64,000 nucleotides of DNA from Lysobacter niastensis (GTDB taxonomy: Bacteria; Pseudomonadota; Gammaproteobacteria; Xanthomonadales; Xanthomonadaceae). Position numbers and translations under genes: made by a program. The notes under the pieces are model-generated. The model did no database searches. It was not told the origin of the DNA and was given only the letters and a program-made list of their open reading frames with translations. Below, piece after piece: positions 1 to 9,522 of the stretch. Positions within the stretch are counted from its first letter, which is position 1. Each line of letters begins with the position of its first letter. The stretch lies in assembly GCF_015453285.1 (NCBI RefSeq), contig NZ_JADLZT010000002.1, positions 248,001 through 312,000 on the forward strand, in the 5' to 3' direction.

Positions 1-63
1 ATGACCGGGCCCGCCTTACCTCACTACGTTACTGCACCGTCATCCGCGATCAGAAGTTGATCG

Positions 64-2829
64 TCAGAAATTGAACCGGAAGTTCAGGTAGTACTGGCGG
101 CCGTTCTCGTAGATCGAGCGCGGACGCTCCTTCGACTCGGCGAAGTACTTGGTCTTCGGGTTGTTGAGGTTCATCGCGTCCAGCGTCAACGAGTAGTTGT
201 CGTTGATCTTCCAGCCGAACGATGCCGACACGTTGTCGATGTCGTCCTGCCAGAACGCGGAAGCACGATCCAGGCCGCTGAAGAACTCGGAGCGGTAGGT
301 GTAGTTCACGCGCGCGTTGAACATCTGGTTCTCGAACCACACGCCGACGTTGTAGGTGTTCTCCGAGGTGCCCAGCATCGGCAGGCCGTCGTCGGTGTCG
401 CCTTCAGCGTAGGTGTAGTTGGCGAACGCGCCGAAGTACTCGCCGAAGGTGCCTTCCCACGCCAGCTCGACGCCGTTGACCTCGGCGTGCGAGTTCACCG
501 GCACGACCAGGTCATACGGAACCATCGCGCCCGGAGCCGGGTGCAGCGAGTCGATCGTCAGGTATTCCTGGCGCTCGCGGTCCAGCGACACGTAGTTGTC
601 GATGTCCATGCTGAACACGCCAGCCGAGAACAGCGAGCGCGGTGCGTAGTACCACTCCACCGTCGCATCGAGGTTGGTCGACAGGATCGGCTCGAGGTTC
701 GGGTTGCCGCCGGTGCCGCTGCCGACGCCGTTGACGGTCGCCGGAGGCAGCAGGCTCACCGATCCGGCGAGGGCCGAGAAGTCCGGGCGGGTCAGCGTGC
801 GCGAGGCCGCCAGGCGCAGCACCAGTTCGTCGGTCAGGTCGACCTTCAGGTTGGCGCTGGGCAGGAAGTCGCGGTACGTGTTCTTGGTCAGCACGGTCTT
901 GTACGGACCGAACAGCGAGGTCGTGATCGCGCCCGGATCGGTGGCGCTGGCATTGACGTAGTTGGTGACCTCTTCCTCCGTCTGCACGTAGCGCATGCCG
1001 ACGTTACCCGTCCACTTCTCGCCCGAGAAGTTCAGCTGCACGTAGCCGGCCGAACTGGTTTCCTCCAGGCCGTACGCACCCGGGAAGAAGAAGCGCGTGA
1101 CCGGGTTGCGGTTGGTGAAGCGGTTGAAGTCGGCCAGCTGCTCCATCGAGTGGAACCAGATGTTGCGCGGGAAGTTGCCGCCAATGCCGTCGGCGAAGTC
1201 GCTCGGATAGTTCTGGAAGCCCTGCGGGAAGTTGGCCGGATCGAACGGCGACTGCGAGCCGGGCGGGCAGGACGGATCGACCTGACCGTTGACGAGGCAG
1301 GCCGGGCCCTGGGCGGTGACCTGGTCCAGGTTGCGCTTGTGCTTGGCCTGGCGGACGCCGAACTCAACCGAGTTCAGCAGGCCACCGTCGACGAACCACT
1401 GACCGTCGACCTGGCCCCAGTCTTCCTCGTCGACCACGTCGATGTCCTGGAAGCCGAAGATCCAGTCGAGGCGGTAGTCGACATTGGGCGTGCCCGGAAC
1501 GGAGGTGTTGGCCGAGCCGAGGTTCCAGTCGGCCGCGCCGACGCCGTGCATCGACCAGCCAGCGCCGGTGCCCAGGCCCGTATCCCACTCGGCAACGTCC
1601 TGGGTCGGCGTCTTGCCGTGGCCTTCGGAGGTGCCGGCCTGGGCGGTGAAGCGCAGGCTCTCGCTGACATCCCACTTGCCGCCGAGGCTGAAGAACTCGG
1701 TGTTCGACTTGGCGCGCGGACGCGAGATTTCGTCGTAGATGCCGTATTGGCGGGTCGGATCGGCGGTGAAGTTGGCCTGCACCAGGGTGTTGTCACGGAC
1801 CACGTAGCCCGGGTCAGGCGCCTGGCCGGCGCCCTGGCCGAGGATGCGCGCGCCCCACAGCATGTAGTTGCGGTTGTAGTTGTCGGCCTTCATGTCGGAG
1901 CGGAAGTAATTCGCTTCCAGCTCGATCGTGTCGGTCGGCTTCCACTGCGCGGTGATCATGCCGCCGGTGCGCTTGCGCTCCTGCTCGAACAGCGCAGAAC
2001 CGACCAGCGTCGGGTAGAACACGCCGGCGAGGTCCGGGTTGCTGGTGGCGATGGCCGAGCCTGCAGCGATCTGCTCGTAGCCCAGCAGCTCCTGGCCGTC
2101 GCGGCGCAGGTGACGCTCTTCGCTGAACGCCTGCACGGTGACGCCGAAGCTGCCGTCGTCGTTCTTCCAGTTGCCCAGAACCGAGATCTGCGGGTCGATC
2201 TTGTCCGGCTGCTCGGCGTACACGGCGCCGACCGAGCCGAAGACGCTGAAGCCGGTGTCGAAGTTCAGCGGGTTGCGGGTGACGATGTCGACGCTGCCGA
2301 CCGCGCCGCCTTCGACCAGCTTGGCCTCGGAAGACTTGCGCACGACGACCTTGTCGACCAGTTCGGCCGGGAGCAGCGAGTAGCTGACGCTGCGGCCGAC
2401 GGTGCCGGTCTGGTTCAGCACGAACCAGTCGCCGGTGGCGACGTTGTGGCCGTCGATCAGCGTCTGGGTCAGGCTCGGGCTGGTGCCGCGCATGCTGACG
2501 CGGTCGTTCTCGTCGAACGCGCCTTCGTTGGCGCTGGCCGCGCTGATGTTGACGCCGGGCACGCGCGCCAGCGAGTCGGCCACGTTCTTGTCCGGCATCT
2601 TGCCGATGTCTTCGGACGTGATCACCTCGACGCGGGTCACGTCATCGCGCTTGGTTTCCAGCGATTGCTCGATGGCACCGCGGATGCCCTTCACGACGAC
2701 GGTGTCGAGGTCCTTGGCCTCCTGCGAGGCCGACGTGGCCGGGGCGGTGGTTTCCTGCGCCGCCGCATTCGCGGCGAAGCCCAGGGCCATCACGATGCTG
2801 GCCGACAGTACTGACTTGCGAACTTTCAT
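64..2829 (-). CDS. TonB-dependent outer-membrane receptor
   Basis: This 921-residue protein starts with a signal peptide (about residues 1-25, Lys/Arg then a hydrophobic stretch ending AAAQ), followed by a TonB-box-like DTVVVKG near residue 42. A plug domain of the Xanthomonas/Caulobacter receptor class follows (IEQSLETKR, then DIGKMPDKNVADSLARVPGV). The rest is a beta barrel ending NFRFNF with the terminal Phe usual for outer-membrane proteins. Such receptors import scarce ligands using TonB energy. The ATG is preceded by a strong GAGGGAGGGAG ribosome site. It lies downstream of glucokinase on the same strand and next to a sugar transporter and LacI regulator, so a carbohydrate ligand is inferred. 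The sequence does not show which sugar. Confidence 0.95.
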   Translation of the reverse strand: MKVRKSVLSASIVMALGFAANAAAQETTAPATSASQEAKDLDTVVVKGIRGAIEQSLETKRDDVTRVEVITSEDIGKMPDKNVADSLARVPGVNISAASANEGAFDENDRVSMRGTSPSLTQTLIDGHNVATGDWFVLNQTGTVGRSVSYSLLPAELVDKVVVRKSSEAKLVEGGAVGSVDIVTRNPLNFDTGFSVFGSVGAVYAEQPDKIDPQISVLGNWKNDDGSFGVTVQAFSEERHLRRDGQELLGYEQIAAGSAIATSNPDLAGVFYPTLVGSALFEQERKRTGGMITAQWKPTDTIELEANYFRSDMKADNYNRNYMLWGARILGQGAGQAPDPGYVVRDNTLVQANFTADPTRQYGIYDEISRPRAKSNTEFFSLGGKWDVSESLRFTAQAGTSEGHGKTPTQDVAEWDTGLGTGAGWSMHGVGAADWNLGSANTSVPGTPNVDYRLDWIFGFQDIDVVDEEDWGQVDGQWFVDGGLLNSVEFGVRQAKHKRNLDQVTAQGPACLVNGQVDPSCPPGSQSPFDPANFPQGFQNYPSDFADGIGGNFPRNIWFHSMEQLADFNRFTNRNPVTRFFFPGAYGLEETSSAGYVQLNFSGEKWTGNVGMRYVQTEEEVTNYVNASATDPGAITTSLFGPYKTVLTKNTYRDFLPSANLKVDLTDELVLRLAASRTLTRPDFSALAGSVSLLPPATVNGVGSGTGGNPNLEPILSTNLDATVEWYYAPRSLFSAGVFSMDIDNYVSLDRERQEYLTIDSLHPAPGAMVPYDLVVPVNSHAEVNGVELAWEGTFGEYFGAFANYTYAEGDTDDGLPMLGTSENTYNVGVWFENQMFNARVNYTYRSEFFSGLDRASAFWQDDIDNVSASFGWKINDNYSLTLDAMNLNNPKTKYFAESKERPRSIYENGRQYYLNFRFNF

Positions 2830-2964
2830 TGCACTCCCTCCCTCGGGGCTGTTGTTGACGCCGCGCCCGATCTGCGTGGACTTACGGCGCCTTGCTCGCT
2901 TTGCCCCGCCGGCGGGTGCCGGTGGGACGGTTTCCTTGTGGACGTCAGGCCGCGTGGGCGGACC

Positions 2965-4059
2965 TCACGCGCGCTGCTCCGAAACGTTTTCCAGGTACCA
3001 GCTGGCGGCGCCGATGACGCCGAGCTGGTCGTTCTCGATCAGGCGCACCGGCACGCGCTCGAGCACGGCGCGCATCGCGCCCTTGTCGAGCAGGCGCGCG
3101 TGGAATGCGCTGTGCGGCAGGAAATCCTTCAGCTGCGGCAGGATGCCGCCGGCGATGAACACCGCCTTGGCACTGCTGACCGTGATCAGGTCGCCGATCA
3201 CGCTGCCCAGCAGAGCGCAGAACGTCAGCACCGCCTCGCGCGCCGGCGCATCGCCGCGACGCGCCGCCTCGGTGATCGCGGCGGGGGCGCGCAGCGACGG
3301 CTCGATCCCGTCGAGCGCGCAGATCGCGTCGTAGAGATTGACCAGGCCCGGACCGGACACGAGGTCCTCGGTCGGCACGTGGCTGGCACCGCGCTGCTGC
3401 ATCCAGCGCAGGATCGCGACTTCGCGAGCGTTGCCCGGCGCGAACGCGGTATGGCCGGCCTCGGTCGGCAGCACCACGGTGCCTCCGCGGTGCGGGATTC
3501 GGATCGCGGCGCCGAGCCCGGTGCCCGGACCGACCACCAGCACCGGCCCTGCTGCGGCGTCGCTGATGCCGGGCGTGAGCAGCATCGAATCGACCGGGTC
3601 CATGCACTGCGCGGCATGCGCGGCGGCCTGGAAATCGTTGATGAACTGCAGCTCGCTCAGCTGCAGCTCGCTGCGCAGCTGCGACAGCGAGATGCGCCAG
3701 GGAAGATTGGAATTGACCACGGCGTCGTCGAGCACGACGCCCGCGCAGGCGATCGCGACGCGGTCGATGCCGGCGCAAGCCGGCTGGCTGGCGATGAAGT
3801 CGGCCAGGATCGCGGCCAGGCTCGGGTAGTCGGCGCAGACGTACTTGCGGTGGGCGAGCACGGACACGGCGCGCTCGCCGCTGCCGCCGGCGCGGACCAG
3901 GCCCACCCGCGTGTGGGTGCCGCCGACATCGGCAGCGATGAAGCGCGACTCGGGACGAACGAAGGAATGGACCACGGCGCTCACCGGGACCACCGGAAGG
4001 CGCGCGAGTGCGCGCGGGCCGGACGACGGTCTCGTTTTGGCGCGGTGTTCGAATCCCAC
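2965..4059 (-). CDS. glk: Glucokinase
   Basis: ATP-dependent glucokinase of the bacterial Glk family (364 aa as called), making glucose-6-phosphate for the Entner-Doudoroff genes further along the window. Motifs seen are the phosphate-binding loop DVGGTHTRVGL at about residue 44, GPGTGLGAA, and the catalytic-region EAGHTAF. The N-terminus is about 35 residues longer than in Escherichia coli. The GTG start is chosen because GGGAGGGAG stands seven bases upstream. The ATG at 4064 is in another frame. If the extension is wrong, internal starts such as Val27 are possible. The gene is divergent from the MFS transporter and shares its control region. Confidence 0.93.
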   Translation of the reverse strand: MGFEHRAKTRPSSGPRALARLPVVPVSAVVHSFVRPESRFIAADVGGTHTRVGLVRAGGSGERAVSVLAHRKYVCADYPSLAAILADFIASQPACAGIDRVAIACAGVVLDDAVVNSNLPWRISLSQLRSELQLSELQFINDFQAAAHAAQCMDPVDSMLLTPGISDAAAGPVLVVGPGTGLGAAIRIPHRGGTVVLPTEAGHTAFAPGNAREVAILRWMQQRGASHVPTEDLVSGPGLVNLYDAICALDGIEPSLRAPAAITEAARRGDAPAREAVLTFCALLGSVIGDLITVSSAKAVFIAGGILPQLKDFLPHSAFHARLLDKGAMRAVLERVPVRLIENDQLGVIGAASWYLENVSEQRA

Positions 4060-4118
4060 TGCATTGCTCCCTCCCTTCGACCGGCTCCCCGCCAGCCGCG
4101 CCGAGATTGCGACTGGCC

Positions 4119-4132
4119 TGACAACGTTGTCA
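4119..4132. promoter_or_regulatory. Perfect 14-bp palindrome, probable LacI-family operator
   Basis: TGACAACGTTGTCA is a perfect 14-bp palindrome with a central CG step, the usual form of LacI/GalR-family operators. It overlaps a TTGACA-like -35 element on the glk strand. The obvious candidate to bind it is the LacI-type regulator encoded just after the transporter. Binding itself is inferred. Confidence 0.7.
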
Positions 4133-4278
4133 ACTGCCGCCTATCGGTTTTTTAACAAACCCCATGAATCGGCTTTTTGCAGGCGTTTTCTTGCCGCAGC
4201 GCAGCATGGACGGCGCGCGCCTGTGTGCGCTGGCCCGGGCTTTTCGACTTGGCGTATGGCTTGCCAGACAAACTTGTG

Positions 4279-4288
4279 CCAACGTTGG
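4279..4288. promoter_or_regulatory. Second palindrome with the same core as the glk operator
   Basis: CCAACGTTGG is a perfect 10-bp palindrome sharing the CAACGTTG core of the 4119-4132 site. The centres are 158 bp apart, close to 15 helical turns, so the two sites lie on the same DNA face. It is about 90 bp upstream of the transporter start. It could be an auxiliary operator for DNA looping. The shorter match makes this less certain. Confidence 0.45.
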
Positions 4289-4374
4289 GCCAAAGGGGCT
4301 GTCCTGCGAGTCAATCGCGGGCCCCGACGCGGCGGGGCGCTCCCCGCCTTCCTTGGGAGGGGAGTCTCAACGCA

Positions 4375-5670
4375 ATGTCCACGTCCACCACGCCGCGCCA
4401 GTACGGCTCAATCGCCATCGTCGGCGCGCTGTTCTTCATCTTCGGCTTCGTCACCTGGCTCAACGGCCCGCTGATCTCGTTCGCCAAGCTCGCCTTCAAC
4501 GTCAGCGAATCGCTGGCGTTCCTGATCCCGAGCGCGTTCTACATCTCGTATTTCTTCCTGGCCCTGCCCTCGTCCTTCATCCTCAAGAAGACCGGCATGA
4601 AGAAGGGCATGGCGCTGGGCCTGTTCCTGATGGCGGTGGGCGCGGTGGTGTTCGGCCAGTACACGACGCAGCGCGTCTACGGCGGCGCCGTCGGCGGCAT
4701 CTTCGTGATCGGCGCGGGCCTGGCGATCCTGCAGACGGCATCGAACCCGTACATCAGCATCCTCGGCCCGATCGAGGGCGCCGCGCAGCGCATCGCGCTG
4801 ATGGGCATCTGCAACAAGGTCGCCGGCATCCTCGCGCCGCTGGTCATCGGCACGCTGGTGATGCACGGCATGGGCGATCTCGCCACGCAAGTAGCGGGCG
4901 CCGATGCGGCGACCAAGGAGCAGCTGCTCAACGAGTTCGCCTCGCGTATCCACGATCCCTACATGATCATGGCCGGCCTGCTGGCGCTGCTGGCAGTGGG
5001 CATCGTGTTCTCGCCCCTTCCCGAAATCCGCGCCGAGGACGTCAACACCGAGCGCGACGCGAGCGGCAAGACCAGCATCTTCCAGTTCCCGCACGTGTGG
5101 CTGGGCGCGCTGTGCATCTTCACCTACGTCGGCGTGGAAGTGATGGCCGGCGATGCGATCGGCACCTACGGCCAGGGCTTCGGCCTGCCGCTGGACAGCA
5201 CCAAGTTCTTCACCTCCTTCACCCTGGGCGGCATGCTGTTGGGCTACGTCGTCGGCCTCATCGCGATCCCGCGCTTCATCTCGCAGGAGCGTTACCTGAG
5301 CTTGTCGGCGGTACTGGGCATACTGCTGGCGGTCGGCGCGTTCCTCACCAAGGGTTATGTGTCTGTGGGCTTCGTCGCCGCGCTCGGCTTCGCCAACGCG
5401 ATGATGTGGCCGGCGATCTTCCCGCTCGCGATCCAGGGCCTTGGCCGCTTCACCGAGTACGGCTCGGCACTGCTGATCATGGGCATCGCCGGCGGCGCGG
5501 TGATCCCGCAGCTGTTCGTGCACCTGAAGCAGCAGCACGATTTCCAGCTGGTGTTCGTGCTGCTGATGGTGCCCTGCTACCTCTACATCCTGTACTTCGC
5601 GCTGCGTGGCCACAGCGTCGGCCACGGCGCCGCGGTGGCCAGCACGAAGACGGCGTCGCAGCACGGTTGA
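4375..5670 (+). CDS. Glucose/galactose-type MFS sugar:H+ symporter (FHS family)
   Basis: A 431-residue inner-membrane transporter of the fucose/glucose-galactose (FucP/GluP) branch of the major facilitator superfamily. About twelve hydrophobic segments can be read. Family-like stretches include FGFVTWLNGPLI near residue 22, PSAFYISYFFLALPSS, and LQTASNPYISILGP in the middle. The ATG at 4375 follows GGGAGGGGAG and precedes MSTSTTPRQ; upstream in-frame codons lack the family sequence. The neighbours (glucokinase divergent, LacI regulator downstream) support uptake of glucose or a related hexose. The gene would work with an inner-membrane proton gradient. Exact substrate is inferred. Confidence 0.92.
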   Translation: MSTSTTPRQYGSIAIVGALFFIFGFVTWLNGPLISFAKLAFNVSESLAFLIPSAFYISYFFLALPSSFILKKTGMKKGMALGLFLMAVGAVVFGQYTTQRVYGGAVGGIFVIGAGLAILQTASNPYISILGPIEGAAQRIALMGICNKVAGILAPLVIGTLVMHGMGDLATQVAGADAATKEQLLNEFASRIHDPYMIMAGLLALLAVGIVFSPLPEIRAEDVNTERDASGKTSIFQFPHVWLGALCIFTYVGVEVMAGDAIGTYGQGFGLPLDSTKFFTSFTLGGMLLGYVVGLIAIPRFISQERYLSLSAVLGILLAVGAFLTKGYVSVGFVAALGFANAMMWPAIFPLAIQGLGRFTEYGSALLIMGIAGGAVIPQLFVHLKQQHDFQLVFVLLMVPCYLYILYFALRGHSVGHGAAVASTKTASQHG

Positions 5671-5769
5671 TGAACGCTACGCCTGCGCATGTTTCCCATC
5701 GCAGGCGCTGCTCGGTAGGCTAGCCGGCCGCCGCCGCGTCCCGCATGCGGCGGCAAGGCGGCGATTGGC

Positions 5770-6831
5770 ATGTCGACTACATTCGAGAAGGCACTGGTGC
5801 GCAGACCCACGATCAAAGACGTTGCCGAGCGCGCCGAGGTGTCGCTGAAGACTGTCTCGCGCGTCATCAACGACGAGCCCGGGGTGCAGTCGCGCACGCG
5901 CGAGCGCGTGCAGCAGGCGATCGCCGAACTCGGCTACCAGCCCGATCCGTCGGCGCGCAGCCTGCGCAGCGCGCAGCCGTACGCGCTCGGCCTGGTCTAC
6001 GACAACCCGAATCCCTATTACGTGATCGCGGTGCAGGCCGGCGTGCTGTCGGTGTGCCGCGAGACCGGATATGGCTTGCAGATCCATCCCTGCGATTCGT
6101 CGTCGAAGAAGCTCGCCGCGGAGCTGATCGAGCTGGTGCAGCGTTCGCGCCTGGCCGGCCTGGTGCTGGCTCCGCCGATGTCGGAGCGCAACGAACTGAT
6201 CACGCAACTGGTCGCGCACGGCATCCGCCTGGTACGGATCGTCTCGTCGGCAGCGGACCCGCAGGACGGCAGCGCCTGCGTCTACGTCGACGACCGCGAT
6301 GCCGCCTACGAGATCACCGAACACCTGATCCAGCTGGGCCACAGCCGCATCGGATTCCTGTGGGGCGGCAAGTCGCACGGTTCCTCGTGGGAACGCTACA
6401 AGGGTTACGAGGATGCGCTGCGCGAGTACGGCATCCAGCTCGACCCGGCGCTGGTGGTGGAAGGCGACTACTCCTTCGACGACGGCTTCCGCGGCGCGCG
6501 CCGCCTGCTCGCACTGCCGGACCGGCCGACCGCGATCTTCGGCAGCAACGACGAGATCGCCGCCGGCGTGCTCGCGGCGGCCAAGTCCAGCGGCATGAAC
6601 GTCCCCTACGACCTGTCGATCGCCGGTTTCGAAGACAGCCCGTTCTCGAAGCAGAGCTGGCCGGCGCTGACCACCGCCAAGCAGGCCACCGAGGAAATCG
6701 CCCGCCACGCCGCGCGCCGGCTGCTGCGCGAGATCCGCGAGCAGGAGCCGCACCCGGCACAGCCCAACGAGGGCTTCAGCCCCGAGCTGGTCGTACGCGG
6801 CTCGACCGCGCCACCGCGCCCGAAGGCCTGA
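5770..6831 (+). CDS. LacI-family transcriptional regulator
   Basis: A 353-residue LacI/GalR-type regulator. Residues about 13-40 form the helix-turn-helix and hinge (PTIKDVAERAEVSLKTVSRV), followed by a periplasmic-binding-protein-like sensor domain (LGLVYDNPNPYY onward, and IFGSNDEIAAGVL, where family members bind sugar). It starts 99 bases after the transporter gene on the same strand and may be cotranscribed. Its likely targets are the palindromes between glk and the transporter. The effector could be glucose, a phosphorylated sugar or an Entner-Doudoroff intermediate; the sequence does not decide. Confidence 0.93.
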   Translation: MSTTFEKALVRRPTIKDVAERAEVSLKTVSRVINDEPGVQSRTRERVQQAIAELGYQPDPSARSLRSAQPYALGLVYDNPNPYYVIAVQAGVLSVCRETGYGLQIHPCDSSSKKLAAELIELVQRSRLAGLVLAPPMSERNELITQLVAHGIRLVRIVSSAADPQDGSACVYVDDRDAAYEITEHLIQLGHSRIGFLWGGKSHGSSWERYKGYEDALREYGIQLDPALVVEGDYSFDDGFRGARRLLALPDRPTAIFGSNDEIAAGVLAAAKSSGMNVPYDLSIAGFEDSPFSKQSWPALTTAKQATEEIARHAARRLLREIREQEPHPAQPNEGFSPELVVRGSTAPPRPKA

Positions 6832-7000
6832 CCGCACCGCGAGCGGGGCCTCTGGCTCCGCCTGCCTTCATCACCTGCCTTTATCGCGCTCCAGCGCAGG
6901 GTGTCGGCGCGACGGCCGCAACGGCTCGCGCCAGCGCCGTGCACGCGTACGCCCCTGAGGGCGGCGACGCGACCTCCGGCGCGGGCGGGGAGAGAGCGAC

Positions 7001-8341
7001 ATGGCGGCAGTGACCGGCGCGGACAGCACGCCTGATGAGGGCACACCCACCCCGCTCGACGCCCGGCTGATCGCCCTGCTCGAACGCGACCGCGAACTGG
7101 TCGCGATTGGACGCAAGATCAAGGTGCTGAAGGCGATCGACTGGCCGGTCGAGTTGGAGGAGCGCTTCCTCGATTCCTGGCGCCGTGGCCAGCCGCAGCT
7201 GCCGGAGCCGCCGCTGCGCCCGCAGCCGTTGCAGGAGGAGATCGCCGCACTCGACGACCTGATGACGCGCATCGACCGCGGCCATCCGATTGGACACTGG
7301 TTGCACAAGACCGCGTGGAGCTATGCGGTCGCCGCGCGAATGCTGGCCGGGATCGGCACGCCCGAGTTCACGCGCTGCTCGGCGTTGCTCTACGGGCGCC
7401 CGGATTTCCGCTACCGCAGCCAGGAGCTCACCAACGCCGACTCCGCCCAGGAGATGCTGGAGATTACCGACGATCTGATCGAATCCGACCGGCTGGCGCC
7501 GGTGCCGTTCGACATCCCCGCCGACGTCTTCGCGCAGCGTCTGCGCGAGCGGATCGGGCCGTTCTTCTGCCACGACGACGTCCAGGTCGCACTCGACCCG
7601 AACCTGTCGTCGAAGGCAACCGCCGGCAGCAAGTGCGTCAAGCTGCGCGCCACCGCGATGTTTTCCGAGCGCGATCTGGAACAGCTGACGCAGCACGAGG
7701 CCTTCATCCACACGCTGACGGTGCTCAACGGAAAGCACCAGCCACACCTGCGCTCGCTCGGCACCGGCGCGCCGCGCACCACGCGCACGCAGGAGGGGCT
7801 CGCGACCTTCTCGGAGATCATCACTGGCGCGATCGACATCGCGCGGCTACGCCGCGTCGCGCTGCGCGTGGTGATGGTCAAGCGCGCACTCGAGGGCGCG
7901 GATTTCATCGAGGTGTTCCGCGGCTTCCTCGACGCCGGGCAGAGCGAGATCGAGAGCTACCGCAGTGCCGCGCGCGTGTTCCGTGGCGGCGACGTGCGCG
8001 GGAAGGTCTGCTTCACCAAGGACGGCGCCTACCTCGAAGGCGTGATGGCGGTGCACGTCTTCATCCGCAAGGCGCTGCAGGAGGGACGCGGCGAGCTGCT
8101 CGGCATGCTGTTCTGCGGACGGGTGACCACGGCGGACGTGATCACGCTGGCGCCGTACCGCGACAGCGGACTGATCGCGCGCCCGGTCTACCTGCCGCCG
8201 TGGGCGAAAGACCCGCAGCGCGTACTGGCCACGATGGCGTTCTCCTCCGCCACCCAGCGGCTGCGCCTGGACACGTTCGAACTGCAACGCTTCGTCGATT
8301 TCGAGGACGAGGTCATCGCCGAGTCGGGCATCGGCGGCTGA
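7001..8341 (+). CDS. DUF1704 putative metallopeptidase (QEGLA-motif protein)
   Basis: A 446-residue member of the DUF1704 family, often labelled flavohemoglobin expression-modulating QEGLA motif protein. Residues near 230 give HEAFIH, an HExxxH zinc-site pattern, and about 30 residues later RTQEGLATFSE supplies the conserved QEGLA and a further glutamate. Eukaryotic relatives of this family (MATCAP/KIAA0895L type) are tubulin tyrosine carboxypeptidases, so a zinc carboxypeptidase activity is plausible. The bacterial substrate is unknown to me. The ATG at 7001 follows GGGGAGAGAGCGAC. The gene stands alone between the LacI regulator and a secreted cupin, with no link to sugar catabolism visible. 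Confidence 0.9.
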   Translation: MAAVTGADSTPDEGTPTPLDARLIALLERDRELVAIGRKIKVLKAIDWPVELEERFLDSWRRGQPQLPEPPLRPQPLQEEIAALDDLMTRIDRGHPIGHWLHKTAWSYAVAARMLAGIGTPEFTRCSALLYGRPDFRYRSQELTNADSAQEMLEITDDLIESDRLAPVPFDIPADVFAQRLRERIGPFFCHDDVQVALDPNLSSKATAGSKCVKLRATAMFSERDLEQLTQHEAFIHTLTVLNGKHQPHLRSLGTGAPRTTRTQEGLATFSEIITGAIDIARLRRVALRVVMVKRALEGADFIEVFRGFLDAGQSEIESYRSAARVFRGGDVRGKVCFTKDGAYLEGVMAVHVFIRKALQEGRGELLGMLFCGRVTTADVITLAPYRDSGLIARPVYLPPWAKDPQRVLATMAFSSATQRLRLDTFELQRFVDFEDEVIAESGIGG

Positions 8342-8469
8342 CGACCCACAGGGCACGCTGCCCGGCTTCTGGCCCCGGACAGTGCGGTCTACGAGGCCAG
8401 GCCACCCGGCCCGCGATCGCGTGCCGGTTCGATGCACGCGTCCACCGCGGACGCATTGGAGAATCCGTC

Positions 8470-8841
8470 ATGAAACCCGTACTGGCCATCGTCGCGGCAG
8501 GCGTCGTCGCCTGCGCATTCGCAGTTCCGGCCGCCGCCCAGGACCTGGCCAAGACCGCCGGCAAGGACGCCAAAGTCGTGCTCGACAACACGCGGGTTCG
8601 CGTGATCGAACTGAACATGGCGCCCGGCGACAGGACCGGAATGCATTCGCACGGCGACAACATCGTCGTCTTCGTCAGCGGCGGCGAAGCCGAGCAGACG
8701 ATGGCCGACGGCACCACCAAGGCGATGAGCCGCAAGCCTGGCGAAGTGGTCTGGAGCGGACCGGTCACGCACGACACCCTCAACAAGGGCAAGACTCCGG
8801 TGCGCACGCTCGTGATCGAGCTGAAGGACAACGGCAAGTAA
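8470..8841 (+). CDS. Secreted small cupin-domain protein
   Basis: A 123-residue protein with a clear Sec signal peptide (about residues 1-23, ending VPAAAQ) and a single cupin fold. HSHGDN near residue 58 and the later PGEVVW...THDTLN give the two cupin motif regions with metal-ligand histidines. It is predicted to be periplasmic. Function is not recognisable beyond small-cupin. The ATG at 8470 is preceded by TTGGAGAATCCGTC. It is convergent with eda. No partner gene is evident. Confidence 0.85.
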   Translation: MKPVLAIVAAGVVACAFAVPAAAQDLAKTAGKDAKVVLDNTRVRVIELNMAPGDRTGMHSHGDNIVVFVSGGEAEQTMADGTTKAMSRKPGEVVWSGPVTHDTLNKGKTPVRTLVIELKDNGK

Positions 8842-8895
8842 CGCCGGACATTCGCGCGCGAACTCCGGCGCGCGCGGCCCCCGCGAACAGGGTCT

Positions 8896-9522
8896 TCAGG
8901 CGCGCAGCAGTGTGGCAGCGCGCGCCAGGGCTTCGATCGCGCCCCATTCCTCCGTCGCCACCAGGCGCGAAGGCGTCAGCCACGAACCACCGACACAGGC
9001 CACGTTGGGCGTGTCCAGGTAGTCGCGCGCGTTGTGCGTGCCGATGCCGCCGGTCGCGCAGAAGCGGATGTCCGGCAGCGGTCCGTGCAGCGAGCGCAGT
9101 GCGGCGGCGCCGCCCGCGGCCTCGGCGGGGAAGAACTTCTGGTATTCGAAGCCGTGCTCGGCCAGCGTCATCGCCTCGGTGGCAGTGGCGGCACCGGGCA
9201 GCCACGGCAACGGGGAATCCTTCGCCGCGGCGATCAGTGACGGCGTCGAGCCCGGCGAGATCGCGAAGCGCGCGCCGGCCTGCATCGCGTCGGCCAGGTC
9301 CTGCGGCTTGCGCACCGTGCCGACGCCGACGATCGCGCCTTCGACTTCAGCGGCGATCGCGCGCACCGCATCGAGCGCCGCGCGCGTACGCAGCGTGACC
9401 TCGATCGCCGGGAGCCCGCCGGCGACCAGCGCGCGCGCCAGCGCCACCGCATGTTTCGCATCCTCGATCACCACCACCGGCATCACCGGCGCGGCGTGCA
9501 GCACGGATTCCAGCAATCCCAT
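8896..9522 (-). CDS. eda: KDPG aldolase (2-dehydro-3-deoxyphosphogluconate aldolase)
   Basis: A 208-residue class I aldolase that splits 2-keto-3-deoxy-6-phosphogluconate into pyruvate and glyceraldehyde-3-phosphate, the last Entner-Doudoroff step. The Schiff-base lysine lies in [10 protein letters not shown]. The catalytic glutamate region is PAIEVTLRT, and the phosphate loop is near FCATGGIG. The start ATG overlaps the edd stop by one base (TGATG), implying translational coupling. It is the last gene of zwf-pgl-edd-eda. Length is normal for the family. Confidence 0.96.
   Translation of the reverse strand: MGLLESVLHAAPVMPVVVIEDAKHAVALARALVAGGLPAIEVTLRTRAALDAVRAIAAEVEGAIVGVGTVRKPQDLADAMQAGARFAISPGSTPSLIAAAKDSPLPWLPGAATATEAMTLAEHGFEYQKFFPAEAAGGAAALRSLHGPLPDIRFCATGGIGTHNARDYLDTPNVACVGGSWLTPSRLVATEEWGAIEALARAATLLRA

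Larger units (their letters stand above)
4060..4374. promoter_or_regulatory. Divergent control region between glk and the sugar transporter
   Basis: This 315-base gene-free stretch separates two divergent sugar genes. It contains an AT-richer segment near 4145-4160 (TTTTTTAAC) in otherwise GC-rich DNA. It also holds two palindromes with the same CAACGTTG core, listed separately. On the glk strand a TTGACA -35-like hexamer (4133 down to 4128) overlaps the first palindrome, so a repressor there would block glk transcription. The corresponding -10 is poor (GCAATC), so the promoter assignment is tentative. Confidence 0.6.
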
